A stretch of DNA of 13,584 bases from Caldisericaceae bacterium (GCA_026987225.1 JALSNB010000116.1:1-13584), one strand, 5' to 3'. Positions 1 to 6,461 are shown, numbered from the stretch's first letter. Notes: generated by a model not told the origin, from the letters alone. Numbers and translations are program-made.

Positions 1-111
1 TTCCGTTTTATAAGCAGAAATAAATTGTTTGTAACTTTCCCCGAAATCCATTACTTCTCGCTTATCCAACGTAAGCCATGCATTCTTAGTTTTATATTCA
101 AGATTCTCCAT
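1..111 (-). CDS. M18 family aminopeptidase, N-terminal fragment (runs off left edge)
   Basis: Only the first 37 codons are in the window; the gene continues beyond base 1. The start is an ATG at 111-109 with a strong SD (GGAGGTGA, bases 115-122 on the complement) four bases or so upstream. The visible peptide has the N-terminal signature of M18 (aspartyl/leucyl) metallo-aminopeptidases: a 'KNAWL' stretch near residues 9-13, then 'ESYKQFISAYKTE' near 25-37, which matches the conserved 'YKxFL...KTERE' of that family. These enzymes are cytosolic dodecameric zinc peptidases that remove N-terminal residues from peptides. The metal-binding residues lie outside the window, so function rests on the N-terminal match alone. 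It is transcribed divergently from the PATAN-mgl-udk operon across a 77-base gap. Confidence 0.72.
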   Translation of the reverse strand, partial: MENLEYKTKNAWLTLDKREVMDFGESYKQFISAYKTE

Positions 112-141
112 TATTCACCTCCAAAATTATTATAAAAACAT

Positions 142-169
142 TTGCATAAAAAGCAAAACTATATACAAT
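142..169 (+). promoter_or_regulatory. Putative sigma70 promoter of the PATAN-mglBA-udk operon
   Basis: TACAAT at 164-169 resembles a -10 box (5 of 6 consensus bases). TTGCAT at 142-147 is a weak -35 with a 16-base spacer. Transcription would begin near 176, just before the AAGGAG SD at 175-182. The same gap contains TATAAT on the minus strand (129-134), which may serve the divergent peptidase gene; its predicted start would leave almost no leader, so that assignment is doubtful. Confidence 0.4.
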
Positions 170-188
170 TTAAAAAAGGAGATTTTAT

Positions 189-731
189 ATGCCAATAAAG
201 GGAAATTTAAAAGACTTTAAACTGGAAGAAATACTGCAAATGATTGTATCGGGTAAAAAGAGTGGGAAATTAGAAATAAATTCTCACGGAAGGAGATATC
301 GTGTTTATTTTAAAAACGGGGAAATATTGCATGCTTCCGCTCCTTATTCCAACGGAGAAGACGCAATAAAGGATATCTTTCTTGAGAACTACGGCCACTT
401 CGAATTTATACAAAACATTATACTCCCACCCAAAACGATTAAAAAAAATAACACGGAAATAATTTTTCAAGGGTTGTCCGTAAGAGATGAATGTGCCGAT
501 GTAAAGGATATATTTCTTGGTACGGCAAAGCTTATTTCCTCTCCGAATTCTACGGATGACGAGGTATCCATAACCGAAGAGGAATGGAAAATACTAAAGA
601 ATATAGCCGAGCAAAAAGATATAAACGAGATTTTAGAAAAAGAGGAATTGTCGTATTATAAAGCGTGCAGAATTCTAAAAAATTTAATTAAGAAAGGACT
701 ACTTAAAGTAGTAAAAAATGGAGGTGGATAG
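189..731 (+). CDS. PATAN (DUF4388) domain protein with C-terminal winged helix
   Basis: This is a 180-residue soluble protein. Residues 1-95 match the DUF4388/PATAN domain: 'GNLKDFKLEEILQMI' followed by 'GKKSGKLEI', 'VYFKNGEILHA' and 'GEDAIKDIF', the typical order in these domains. Residues about 122-175 are charged and helical, ending in an 'LKNLIKKGLLKV' helix like the recognition helix and wing of a small winged-helix domain. PATAN proteins are known in bacteria as partners or effectors of two-component and small-GTPase systems. The start has a clear SD (AAGGAG, seven bases upstream). The gene ends three bases before the Roadblock gene, whose SD (GGAGGTGG) lies within its last codons, so the two are probably translationally linked. 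A role as effector or adaptor for the adjacent MglA/MglB switch is inference from position. Confidence 0.8.
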   Translation: MPIKGNLKDFKLEEILQMIVSGKKSGKLEINSHGRRYRVYFKNGEILHASAPYSNGEDAIKDIFLENYGHFEFIQNIILPPKTIKKNNTEIIFQGLSVRDECADVKDIFLGTAKLISSPNSTDDEVSITEEEWKILKNIAEQKDINEILEKEELSYYKACRILKNLIKKGLLKVVKNGGG

Positions 732-734
732 ACA

Positions 735-1226
735 ATGGAAGACGAAAGACTTTCAAAGTTTCAGGTAGTTTTAAACGAAGAGGAGTCAAAAATAATTGAC
801 GAAATGTTCGGGGAGTATCTTGCAGATTCAGAGGCAAAAGATATCATATTGCTAAACAAAAGCGGAGAACTTATTGCAAAGAGCGGAGATATTACGTCTG
901 ATGCCGCAGTAATGGTTTCCGCACTTGCAGCAGGCGTATTTTCCGCAACGAATGAACTCGCCAGAATTTTAGGAGAAAAAGAATTCACTATAACTTTCCA
1001 CCAGGGAAAAGAGACAAATATTCACATTTCTCTTATAACACCCAATACTCTACTTGCCATTATATTCGATAACAGAGCTCCGATAGGTGCTATCAGATTT
1101 TGGGCCAAGAAAGTGGGCAACAGTGTAAAAGAAATAGTGAAAAAAGCCGAAAAGAGAAGCGAGGGACAAAAGACACCTCAAAATCTTGGCAAAGATATTG
1201 AGAACGAAATAGACAACCTCTTTTAG
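735..1226 (+). CDS. MglB-like Roadblock/LC7 protein, likely GAP or partner of the adjacent GTPase
   Basis: This is a 163-residue protein with no signal peptide or membrane segment. Residues about 15-120 have the alternating pattern of a Roadblock/LC7 domain: 'AKDIILLNKSGELIAKSG' as the first strands, a small-residue helix 'AVMVSALAAGVFSATNELARIL', then 'IHISLITPNTLLAIIFD'. The last 35 residues are charged and probably form a flexible tail. In Myxococcus and Thermus, MglB homodimers bind MglA and stimulate GTP hydrolysis. Direct placement upstream of an MglA-type GTPase gives the mglB-mglA order known from myxobacteria. The ATG at 735 follows the SD at 720-727. A GAP role is inferred from gene order and fold; a scaffold without GAP activity is possible. 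Confidence 0.8.
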   Translation: MEDERLSKFQVVLNEEESKIIDEMFGEYLADSEAKDIILLNKSGELIAKSGDITSDAAVMVSALAAGVFSATNELARILGEKEFTITFHQGKETNIHISLITPNTLLAIIFDNRAPIGAIRFWAKKVGNSVKEIVKKAEKRSEGQKTPQNLGKDIENEIDNLF

Positions 1227-1244
1227 TACCCGAAAGGAGATCTG

Positions 1245-1823
1245 ATGAGCACATTTAATTTCGCACGAAAGGAAATTTCGTTTAAGATAGTATATTACGG
1301 CCCGGCTCTAAGCGGTAAAACAACAAGTCTTCGATACATATACAGTTCATTGCCCGGAAAAGTAAAAGGGCAGTTCACGAGCATTGCAACAGAAACAGAA
1401 AGAACATTATTCTTCGATTTCCTGCCGTTGGAATTAGGCAGCATTAAAGGTTTTAAGATAAGATTAAGCCTATATACAGTACCAGGGCAATTCATATACA
1501 AACTTACAAGAAAGTCCGTATTGCGTTCTACGGACGGTATTATTTTCGTGGCTGATTCACAGAGAAGAAAGAAAGAAGAAAACATTTACAGTTTTAATGA
1601 TATGCTGGAGAATCTTGAGGAATACGGAGAATCGCTTTCGACAATCCCCCTTATATTCCAATACAATAAAAGAGACATGGAAGACATTATGTCGGTTGAG
1701 GAACTTCAGAACACATTAAATCCCGAAAACAAATACACGTATTTCGAAACAATCGCGCTTGAAGGAAAAGGCGTGCTTGATGCGTTAAAAGCAATTACCA
1801 AACTCGTAGTAGCAAAGATATAG
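1245..1823 (+). CDS. mglA: MglA-like Ras-superfamily small GTPase
   Basis: This 192-residue cytosolic GTPase has all nucleotide-binding motifs. The P-loop is 'GPALSGKT' at residues 19-26. 'TERTLFFDF' lies at 51-59, a signature of the MglA group. The switch-II region is 'YTVPGQ' ending in Q82, and 'NKRD' for guanine recognition is at 141-144. R53 and Q82 sit at the same numbers as the intrinsic arginine finger and catalytic glutamine described for Thermus thermophilus MglA, so the protein should be hydrolysis-competent. MglA proteins act as GTP/GDP switches defining cell poles and controlling motility or polar protein placement. The start has SD AAAGGAG; the stop is one base before udk. The gene follows its Roadblock partner by 18 bases. 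Its output pathway here is unknown: no motility gene is visible in the window. Confidence 0.88.
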   Translation: MSTFNFARKEISFKIVYYGPALSGKTTSLRYIYSSLPGKVKGQFTSIATETERTLFFDFLPLELGSIKGFKIRLSLYTVPGQFIYKLTRKSVLRSTDGIIFVADSQRRKKEENIYSFNDMLENLEEYGESLSTIPLIFQYNKRDMEDIMSVEELQNTLNPENKYTYFETIALEGKGVLDALKAITKLVVAKI

Positions 1824-1824
1824 A

Positions 1825-2457
1825 ATGAGTTGGCCAAAATTTATAGGAATAGCGGGCGGCACAGGTTCCGGAAAAACAACTGTGGCTGAAATCATTCAGA
1901 AACATTTCGGAAAAGAGAAGTGCTGTATTATTTCAATGGATTCGTATTATAAGGATTTTCCGGAGCTTTCTCTCGAGGAAAGAAAAAAAATAAATTACGA
2001 CCATCCGTTTGCATTCGATATAGACTTATTTAAAAAACATCTCAATAAACTCAAAAACGGAGAATGTGTAAAAATACCGGAATATTCTTTCTCAATGTAT
2101 AAACGAACGGGTAAGTTTAAAAAGGTATGTCCGACACCGGTCATAATAGTTGAAGGAATATTACTCTTCTACTATGAGGATATAAGGAATTTTTTTGACA
2201 TCAAAATATTCATAGATGCAGACTCCGATGTAAGAATTATAAGGAGAATAAGAAGAGATGTCCTAAAAAGAGGAAGGAATTTGCGCTCAGTTACGGAACA
2301 ATACCTCAAAACAGTCCGCCCCATGCATATTCAATTTGTCGAACCCACGAAACAATTCGCAGACATTATCATTCCGAGGGGTGGAAAAAACGAAATTGCA
2401 ATGGATATATTGATAGCGAAAATCAAATCTTTCTTAAAAGAGTACGGTAAAAATTAG
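1825..2457 (+). CDS. udk: Uridine kinase (uridine/cytidine kinase)
   Basis: Phosphorylates uridine (and cytidine) to the 5'-monophosphate in pyrimidine salvage, in the cytosol. The 210-residue length is normal. The Walker A motif is 'GGTGSGKT' at residues 11-18. 'SMDSYYKD' follows near 37-44, and 'NYDHPFAFD' near 58-66 is the nucleoside-binding signature. The lid and C-terminal motif includes 'RRDVLKRGR', 'QYLKTVRPMH', 'FVEPTK' and 'ADIIIPRGG'. The ATG lies one base after the mglA stop and has no strong SD of its own, so it is probably expressed by coupling to the GTPase gene. Its stop overlaps by four bases the stop end of the convergent radical-SAM gene. Functional linkage to the polarity module is not implied by the sequence. 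Confidence 0.93.
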   Translation: MSWPKFIGIAGGTGSGKTTVAEIIQKHFGKEKCCIISMDSYYKDFPELSLEERKKINYDHPFAFDIDLFKKHLNKLKNGECVKIPEYSFSMYKRTGKFKKVCPTPVIIVEGILLFYYEDIRNFFDIKIFIDADSDVRIIRRIRRDVLKRGRNLRSVTEQYLKTVRPMHIQFVEPTKQFADIIIPRGGKNEIAMDILIAKIKSFLKEYGKN

Positions 2458-3332
2458 AGATATTGAATCCAACCGTTCTTAAATCCAAATTTCCTTAAAA
2501 TAAAAGACGCTCTAAGAAGTTCGTTCTTAGATATTCTCCTGCCAATTTCTTTATAATTCATTGCCTTAAAAACCGGTACATACTGACTCATAAGGCTTAT
2601 ATAAACATCTGTACCTATGGCTTTTTTAATCAATTTCAAACTATTTGTCAGTTCATTCAAACCGTTAGGAAAAAGAAGGTGTCGGATAATCAACCCTCGC
2701 TTTGCAATACCACTTCTATTAACCTTCAAATTGCCTACCTGTAAGTACATTTCCTTTAATGCGGCAGAAACGACTTCCGTATAAAATGGGGCCGAAGAAT
2801 ACTTTACAGCCCATTCGTTAGTCCCGTAACGGAAATCAGTAAGATAAATATCAATAAAACCTTTTAAAAGCTTTAAGACCGCAACGGATTCGTATCCGCT
2901 TGTATTGTATACTATAGGCAAATTTAAACCGTTTTTTCTTGCAATTTTTATTGTAGAAACAGCTTGCGGCAAAAAATGAGTTGCAGTTATAAGGTTGATA
3001 TTAGCTGCCCCCCTTTCTTGCAGCTCCAACATAATTTTTGCAAGTTTAGTAATACTTACGTATTTACCTACGCCATTTTGACTAAAATTATAATTCTGGC
3101 AGTACACGCATTTCAAGTTGCAATAACTAAAAAAAATAGCACCGGAACCATAACTTCCAACAAGCGGAGGTTCCTCACCAAAATAGAGAGTTGCGGAAGA
3201 AATTTTCATCTTTACACCTGCATTGCAGATGCCCCTTTCACCTTTAAGCCTACTAACACCACAATTTAACGGACACAAATAACAAGGAGAAAAAAGTGTA
3301 TAAAGCGATTTAATTTGTGCGGTACTATTCAT
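2454..3332 (-). CDS. COG1313-type radical SAM protein (PflX / pyruvate-formate-lyase-activase-like)
   Basis: A 292-residue iron-sulfur radical-SAM protein. The 4Fe-4S motif CxxxCxxC is at C71, C75 and C78 ('CNLKCVYCQN'), preceded by the family stretch 'EEPPLVGSYGSGAIFF'. An N-terminal cysteine set (C17, C20, C24, C36) resembles the 'CxLCPxxCGVNR...GxC' signature of the COG1313 group. COG1313 members are annotated as PflX or pyruvate-formate-lyase-activating-like proteins, but their substrate is mostly unknown, and no glycyl-radical enzyme is encoded nearby, so a true activase role is unsupported. The ATG overlaps the trmFO stop as ATGA (3329-3332), so it is translationally coupled as the third gene of a dprA-trmFO-radical SAM operon. 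It converges on udk with overlapping stop codons and no terminator. Confidence 0.85.
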   Translation of the reverse strand: MNSTAQIKSLYTLFSPCYLCPLNCGVSRLKGERGICNAGVKMKISSATLYFGEEPPLVGSYGSGAIFFSYCNLKCVYCQNYNFSQNGVGKYVSITKLAKIMLELQERGAANINLITATHFLPQAVSTIKIARKNGLNLPIVYNTSGYESVAVLKLLKGFIDIYLTDFRYGTNEWAVKYSSAPFYTEVVSAALKEMYLQVGNLKVNRSGIAKRGLIIRHLLFPNGLNELTNSLKLIKKAIGTDVYISLMSQYVPVFKAMNYKEIGRRISKNELLRASFILRKFGFKNGWIQYL

Positions 3333-4603
3333 AAACTCCGTTTAAAGAGCTCTATGGATTTTATACTATCCTCAACGAATTTTTTCTTTCTTGTCTTTTT
3401 AGGGAGCTCAAAATAATCAGCAGGTATAATGCCAAAATTTGCCCTCATAGGTTGGGGATTCTCAAGCAAATTCGTTGTTACAAATCTTATAAGGCTTCCA
3501 AGCATTGTAGTTTGCGGCAAAGGAATGAGCTCTTCTTTTTTGAGGAATTTTATCGCATTGATTGCTGCAAACAAACCTGTAGCTATCGATTCCACATAAC
3601 CCTCAACCCCACTTATCTGACCGGCAAAAAATATTGACGGATTTTTTTTTAACTGCAAAAACTCGTTCAGTAGTACGTTAGCCTTTATATAAGCGTTCTT
3701 ATGAATCGAACCGTACCTGACGAATACGGCATTCTCCAATCCCGGAATAAACCGAAACACACGTTTTTGTTCGGAATATTTAAGTGCCGTTTGAAAACCA
3801 ACAAGTTCAAACAAAGTTCCCTCTTTGTTTTCGCGACGGAGTTGAACGACAGCATAGTATTCTCTGCCAAACCCCTTAGGCCTGAGAGGCCCAAACCTAA
3901 GTGCATCTTTTCCCCTCATCGCTATTTCTTCGATAGGAAGGCATGCCTCAAAAAACTTTCTGTCAAAATCGTGCGGCAAATGTCTTTCCGCATGAATGAG
4001 TTCGTTATAAAATTTTTCATATTCTTCTTGGGAAAACGGAGCGTTAAGGTAATCAGAAGGCTGATTGTAACGGCCGCCCCAGAAAAGTTTGCTCATATCG
4101 AGAGATTCGAAAGTGACAACCGGAGATAAGGCATCGTAAAAAAATAGGTTATCAGTGCGAAGAAAATCTTTCAGGTAGTTTAAAAATAAATTTGATGTAA
4201 GAGGCCCTGTTGCAATTATACTAATTCCTTCCGGAATTTCAGTGACTTCTTTCCTGACAACTTCTATATACGGATTGGATTCTATGAGCTCCGTAACTCT
4301 TCTTGAGAAACAATTTCTATCAACAGCGAGTGCCTTACCCGCAGGTACGTTGCACTCGGAAGCAATCCTTAGTAAAGAAGAGCCCAATAAGAATGCTTCG
4401 TGCTTCAAAAGCCCCCTACCATTTTCGAGTTCTTTCGAACCAAAAGAATTACTACATACAATTTCCGCAAATAAGCTTCCGCGGTGGGCTTCGGTTTGTT
4501 TTAAAGGACGCATTTCAAAAAGTCTTACGGGTATTCCTTTATTTGCTATGTAAATTGCCGCTTCACTACCTGCAAGACCTCCACCAATTACGTTTATCTT
4601 CAT
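3329..4603 (-). CDS. trmFO: TrmFO, folate- and FAD-dependent tRNA (uracil-54-C5) methyltransferase
   Basis: Makes ribothymidine at position 54 of the tRNA T-loop, using methylenetetrahydrofolate as carbon donor and FADH2/NAD(P)H as reductant. The 424-residue length is typical. The N-terminal FAD-binding dinucleotide motif is 'IGGGLAGSEAA' at residues 6-16, followed by 'LFEMRP' at 28-33. The two catalytic cysteines expected from the Bacillus enzyme are in place: C50 in 'EIVCSNSFGS' and C221 in 'EACLPIEE'. The C-terminal half contains 'FAGQISGVEGYVESIATG', a second conserved family signature. The ATG overlaps the dprA stop as ATGA (4600-4603) and has no SD, so it relies on coupling. In many Firmicutes trmFO lies near dprA with topA between them; here topA is absent from that position. 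Confidence 0.95.
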   Translation of the reverse strand: MKINVIGGGLAGSEAAIYIANKGIPVRLFEMRPLKQTEAHRGSLFAEIVCSNSFGSKELENGRGLLKHEAFLLGSSLLRIASECNVPAGKALAVDRNCFSRRVTELIESNPYIEVVRKEVTEIPEGISIIATGPLTSNLFLNYLKDFLRTDNLFFYDALSPVVTFESLDMSKLFWGGRYNQPSDYLNAPFSQEEYEKFYNELIHAERHLPHDFDRKFFEACLPIEEIAMRGKDALRFGPLRPKGFGREYYAVVQLRRENKEGTLFELVGFQTALKYSEQKRVFRFIPGLENAVFVRYGSIHKNAYIKANVLLNEFLQLKKNPSIFFAGQISGVEGYVESIATGLFAAINAIKFLKKEELIPLPQTTMLGSLIRFVTTNLLENPQPMRANFGIIPADYFELPKKTRKKKFVEDSIKSIELFKRSL

Positions 4604-5625
4604 GATATTTTGATATATCTACCTCCATTTCTCTTTACAAAACATTTTAATTCCATATAAGTAAGAATTGTAGTAAGACGTTCTACGGAAATACCCGTTT
4701 TTTGAGAAATTGTATCAATTGTTTCCGCGCTATTTTCAATAACGGACAGAATTTTTTCTTCATTCTCGTTTGGTTTTTCAGTTTCCTTATCACCAGTTAA
4801 AGCTAAATTTCTAAATTCCGGTATGTAAGAAATTACATCGTCAGTACAAGTAATAGGTATTGCCCCGTCTTTTAACAAGTCGTTAGTGCCTTCGCTTGTT
4901 CTACTTGTAATATTACCCGGTACAGAAAAAACATCCTTACCCTGTTCCGAAGCGAGGCGGGCAGTAATAAGCGAACCGCTCTTGCGAGCAGCTTCAATAA
5001 CGATAGTCGCCAGAGATAATCCGCTTATTATGCGGTTTCTAAACGGAAAATTATATTTAGTGGGACGAGTCCCCAATGGAAATTCACTTACTAAAGCACC
5101 TGAAGTTTCGATCCGAGAATACAATTTTGAATTTGAAGCGGGATAAACGATATCAATTCCCGTGCCAAGTACGGCAGCTGTTTTTCCGTTACCGTCAATT
5201 GCACCGAGGTGAGAGGCAGAGTCAATTCCAACGGCAAGCCCGCTCACTACGGCTATTCCGAAAGAGGCAAATTCTTTAGCAAATTTATAAGCAACATTCC
5301 TTCCGTACGGAGAACATTTTCTCGAACCGACAATACTGACAGAATTTCGAAATAATCTCAACGAATCACCTTTTACATAAAGCGCCACGGGAGGATCGGG
5401 TATGTTCCTTAATCTCTCCGGATACTCAGCCGAATTAAAAGTAATAATACGTGCTCCTATATTTTTAACTCTTTCGTTTTCCTTTTCGGCTTCTTTCAAA
5501 ATATCTCCGTTTATATGAATTCCGGAAGGCTCTCCGTTAAGTAATGCATGATAAATAGAGTTAAATTCGTCTCTTTTACCTTTAAATCTCATTAAATTTA
5601 ATGCTATAAGTTCTATCTCTTTCAC
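4600..5625 (-). CDS. dprA: DNA-processing protein DprA (DNA recombination mediator)
   Basis: DprA/Smf binds incoming single-stranded DNA and loads RecA during transformation. The Rossmann-like core contains 'SIVGSRK', 'SGLAVGID', 'VLGTGID..YP', 'FPFRNRIISGLS', 'EAARKSGSLITA', 'DVFSVPGN' and 'LLKDGA', in the usual order (about residues 95-260). The last 50 residues form a DprA-type winged helix. I place the start at GTG 5625-5623, giving 341 residues beginning 'VKEIELIALN', which fits family N-termini. An open frame continues to an ATG at 5742, but the extra 39 residues lie antisense to the FMN riboswitch and have no family likeness. There is no SD before the GTG; instead a promoter lies exactly where a leaderless transcript would start. 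The gene is first in a dprA-trmFO-radical SAM operon. The start is the least certain part. Confidence 0.9.
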   Translation of the reverse strand: MKEIELIALNLMRFKGKRDEFNSIYHALLNGEPSGIHINGDILKEAEKENERVKNIGARIITFNSAEYPERLRNIPDPPVALYVKGDSLRLFRNSVSIVGSRKCSPYGRNVAYKFAKEFASFGIAVVSGLAVGIDSASHLGAIDGNGKTAAVLGTGIDIVYPASNSKLYSRIETSGALVSEFPLGTRPTKYNFPFRNRIISGLSLATIVIEAARKSGSLITARLASEQGKDVFSVPGNITSRTSEGTNDLLKDGAIPITCTDDVISYIPEFRNLALTGDKETEKPNENEEKILSVIENSAETIDTISQKTGISVERLTTILTYMELKCFVKRNGGRYIKIS

Positions 5626-5631
5626 AAAGCA

Positions 5632-5660
5632 ATAATATATGAATTTTAACAAATTAGCAA
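5632..5660 (-). promoter_or_regulatory. Putative dprA promoter, predicted to give a leaderless mRNA
   Basis: Read on the minus strand, TTGCTA (5660-5655) and TATTAT (5637-5632) are separated by 17 bases, and the GTG start of dprA lies six bases after the -10 box. Transcription would therefore begin at or next to the start codon, which would explain the missing SD. The promoter overlaps the divergent ribU promoter (5644-5672), so polymerase binding at the two should compete. Confidence 0.4.
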
Positions 5661-5672
5661 ATATGCTATAAT
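5644..5672 (+). promoter_or_regulatory. Extended -10 promoter of the FMN riboswitch-ribU transcript
   Basis: A perfect -10 box TATAAT (5667-5672) is preceded by TG one base upstream (5664-5665), an extended -10. The -35 (TTTTAA, 5644-5649, 17-base spacer) is poor, as is common for this promoter class. Predicted transcription start is near 5679, placing the first riboswitch stem right at the RNA 5' end. Confidence 0.6.
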
Positions 5673-5679
5673 AAGTAAG

Positions 5680-5820
5680 CCTCCAGGGCAAGGTGAGCCG
5701 GAAATATTTTTCCGGCAATTCCTGATCGGCGGTGATGACCATACGTCTAAGCCCGCGAGCCTTTAAACGGTTGATCCGGTGAGAATCCGGAGCCGACAGT
5801 AAAGTCTGGATGGAAGGAGG
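5680..5820 (+). promoter_or_regulatory. FMN riboswitch (RFN element) controlling ribU
   Basis: The conserved RFN blocks occur in order: AGGGCAAGGTGA (5685-5696), AATTCC and TCGGCGGT (about 5717-5732), AGCCCGCGAGC, a P5 hairpin TCCGG/CCGGA, then GCCGACAGT, AAAGTCTGGATGG (to 5813). The closing stem P1 is CCTCC (5680-5684) with GGAGG (5816-5820), and that GGAGG is the SD itself, so FMN binding should lock the SD away and block translation. No separate expression platform or terminator is needed or visible. The P2 loop carries an inserted perfect hairpin (5697-5716). FMN riboswitches normally repress riboflavin synthesis or uptake genes, which fits the downstream transporter. Confidence 0.95.
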
Positions 5821-5826
5821 TGAAGA

Positions 5827-5853
5827 TTGACCCTGGACAATCGTTTGAATTGA
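5827..5853 (+). CDS. Possible eight-codon leader ORF overlapping the ribU start (MTLDNRLN)
   Basis: TTG at 5827 is six bases after GGAGG, the best-placed start for this strong SD. It opens a frame of eight codons ending in TGA (5851-5853), whose TG is shared with the TTG at 5850-5852 that starts the best ribU reading frame (TTGA overlap). This is the arrangement of a translationally coupled leader. The ORF is so short that it could arise by chance, and an AUU start at 5826 in the ribU frame is a competing explanation. Confidence 0.3.
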   Translation: MTLDNRLN

Positions 5854-6395
5854 AGCAAAGTAAACTAAAGGTAATTCTTTTTGCAGGAATCCTTGCAGCG
5901 TTGAGCTTCGTATTAATGCGATTTACGGAATTTCCACTCCTACCTGCATCAACTTTTCTTAAAACGGATCTTGGAGACATACCATTGCTTATAGGTGCAA
6001 TTTATCTCGGGCCCATATACGGAATAGCCATTGCATTTACAAAAGATTTACTCTACTTGTTAAGCGGCGGCGGAAGTGGCGGACTACTGGGAGCTTTTAT
6101 AAACTTTATAGCCCTTGGAACGTTTAGCGCAATTGTGGGATTGTTTTCAAGAAAAAGAAACAACGTTAATATCATTCTCGGTTTAATTTTTGGCACACTA
6201 CTGATGGCACTTGTAATGATTCCTGTAAACCTATGGGCCGTTCCTACATTCTGGATGCCAAAAATCACCCATAAAGCACTTATGGATTACATACTTAAGT
6301 TAAATTTACCTTTTAATCTAATCAAAGGAGCAATCGATACAATAATAACTTTTATTGTATTTGTATCATTAAAAAATCGCTATAAAGGACTGTAA
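5850..6395 (+). CDS. ribU: Riboflavin ECF transporter S component RibU
   Basis: Membrane substrate-binding (S) subunit of an energy-coupling-factor importer for riboflavin, working with a shared ECF module (EcfA, EcfA', EcfT) encoded elsewhere. From TTG 5850 it has 181 residues, about six hydrophobic segments, and the RibU landmarks 'FPLLP', 'FLKTDLGDIP', 'LIGAIYLGPIYG' and 'IAFTKDLLYLL'. The FMN riboswitch upstream supports the substrate. The start is uncertain. GTG 5820 overlaps its own SD and is unlikely. ATT 5826 is in frame and five bases from the SD. TTG 5850 gives the N-terminus 'MKQSKLKVILFAG', typical of RibU, but is 29 bases from the SD and would need coupling through the leader ORF. 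A bidirectional terminator follows closely. Confidence 0.9.
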   Translation: MKQSKLKVILFAGILAALSFVLMRFTEFPLLPASTFLKTDLGDIPLLIGAIYLGPIYGIAIAFTKDLLYLLSGGGSGGLLGAFINFIALGTFSAIVGLFSRKRNNVNIILGLIFGTLLMALVMIPVNLWAVPTFWMPKITHKALMDYILKLNLPFNLIKGAIDTIITFIVFVSLKNRYKGL

Positions 6396-6397
6396 AA

Positions 6398-6435
6398 AGA
6401 AAGAGAGGGGTGTAAATAAATACCTCTCTCTTTTA
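6398..6435. terminator. Bidirectional terminator between convergent ribU and rplT
   Basis: An inverted repeat pairs roughly 6399-6411 with 6422-6434 (core AGAGAGG/CCTCTCT, one G-T wobble), with a ten-base AT-rich loop. It is followed by a short T run on the plus strand and by a longer T-rich run (complement of 6394-6401) on the minus strand, so it can end transcripts from both sides. Confidence 0.75.
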
Positions 6436-6461
6436 AGTGATATTCTACCAATGTTCGAAAC

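Noticed and set aside
3701..4129. 142-codon open frame on the plus strand inside trmFO
   Set aside because: It is a complement shadow of a strongly conserved gene, has no family-like features and no SD.
5626..5742. N-terminal extension of dprA up to an ATG at 5742
   Set aside because: It runs antisense through the FMN riboswitch and its promoter, adds residues with no DprA likeness, and would place dprA translation inside a conserved RNA element. GTG 5625 fits family N-termini.
5820..5849. GTG at 5820 as the ribU start
   Set aside because: The GTG overlaps its own SD (GGAGGTG), which cannot work for initiation there; only a weak GGATGG lies upstream.
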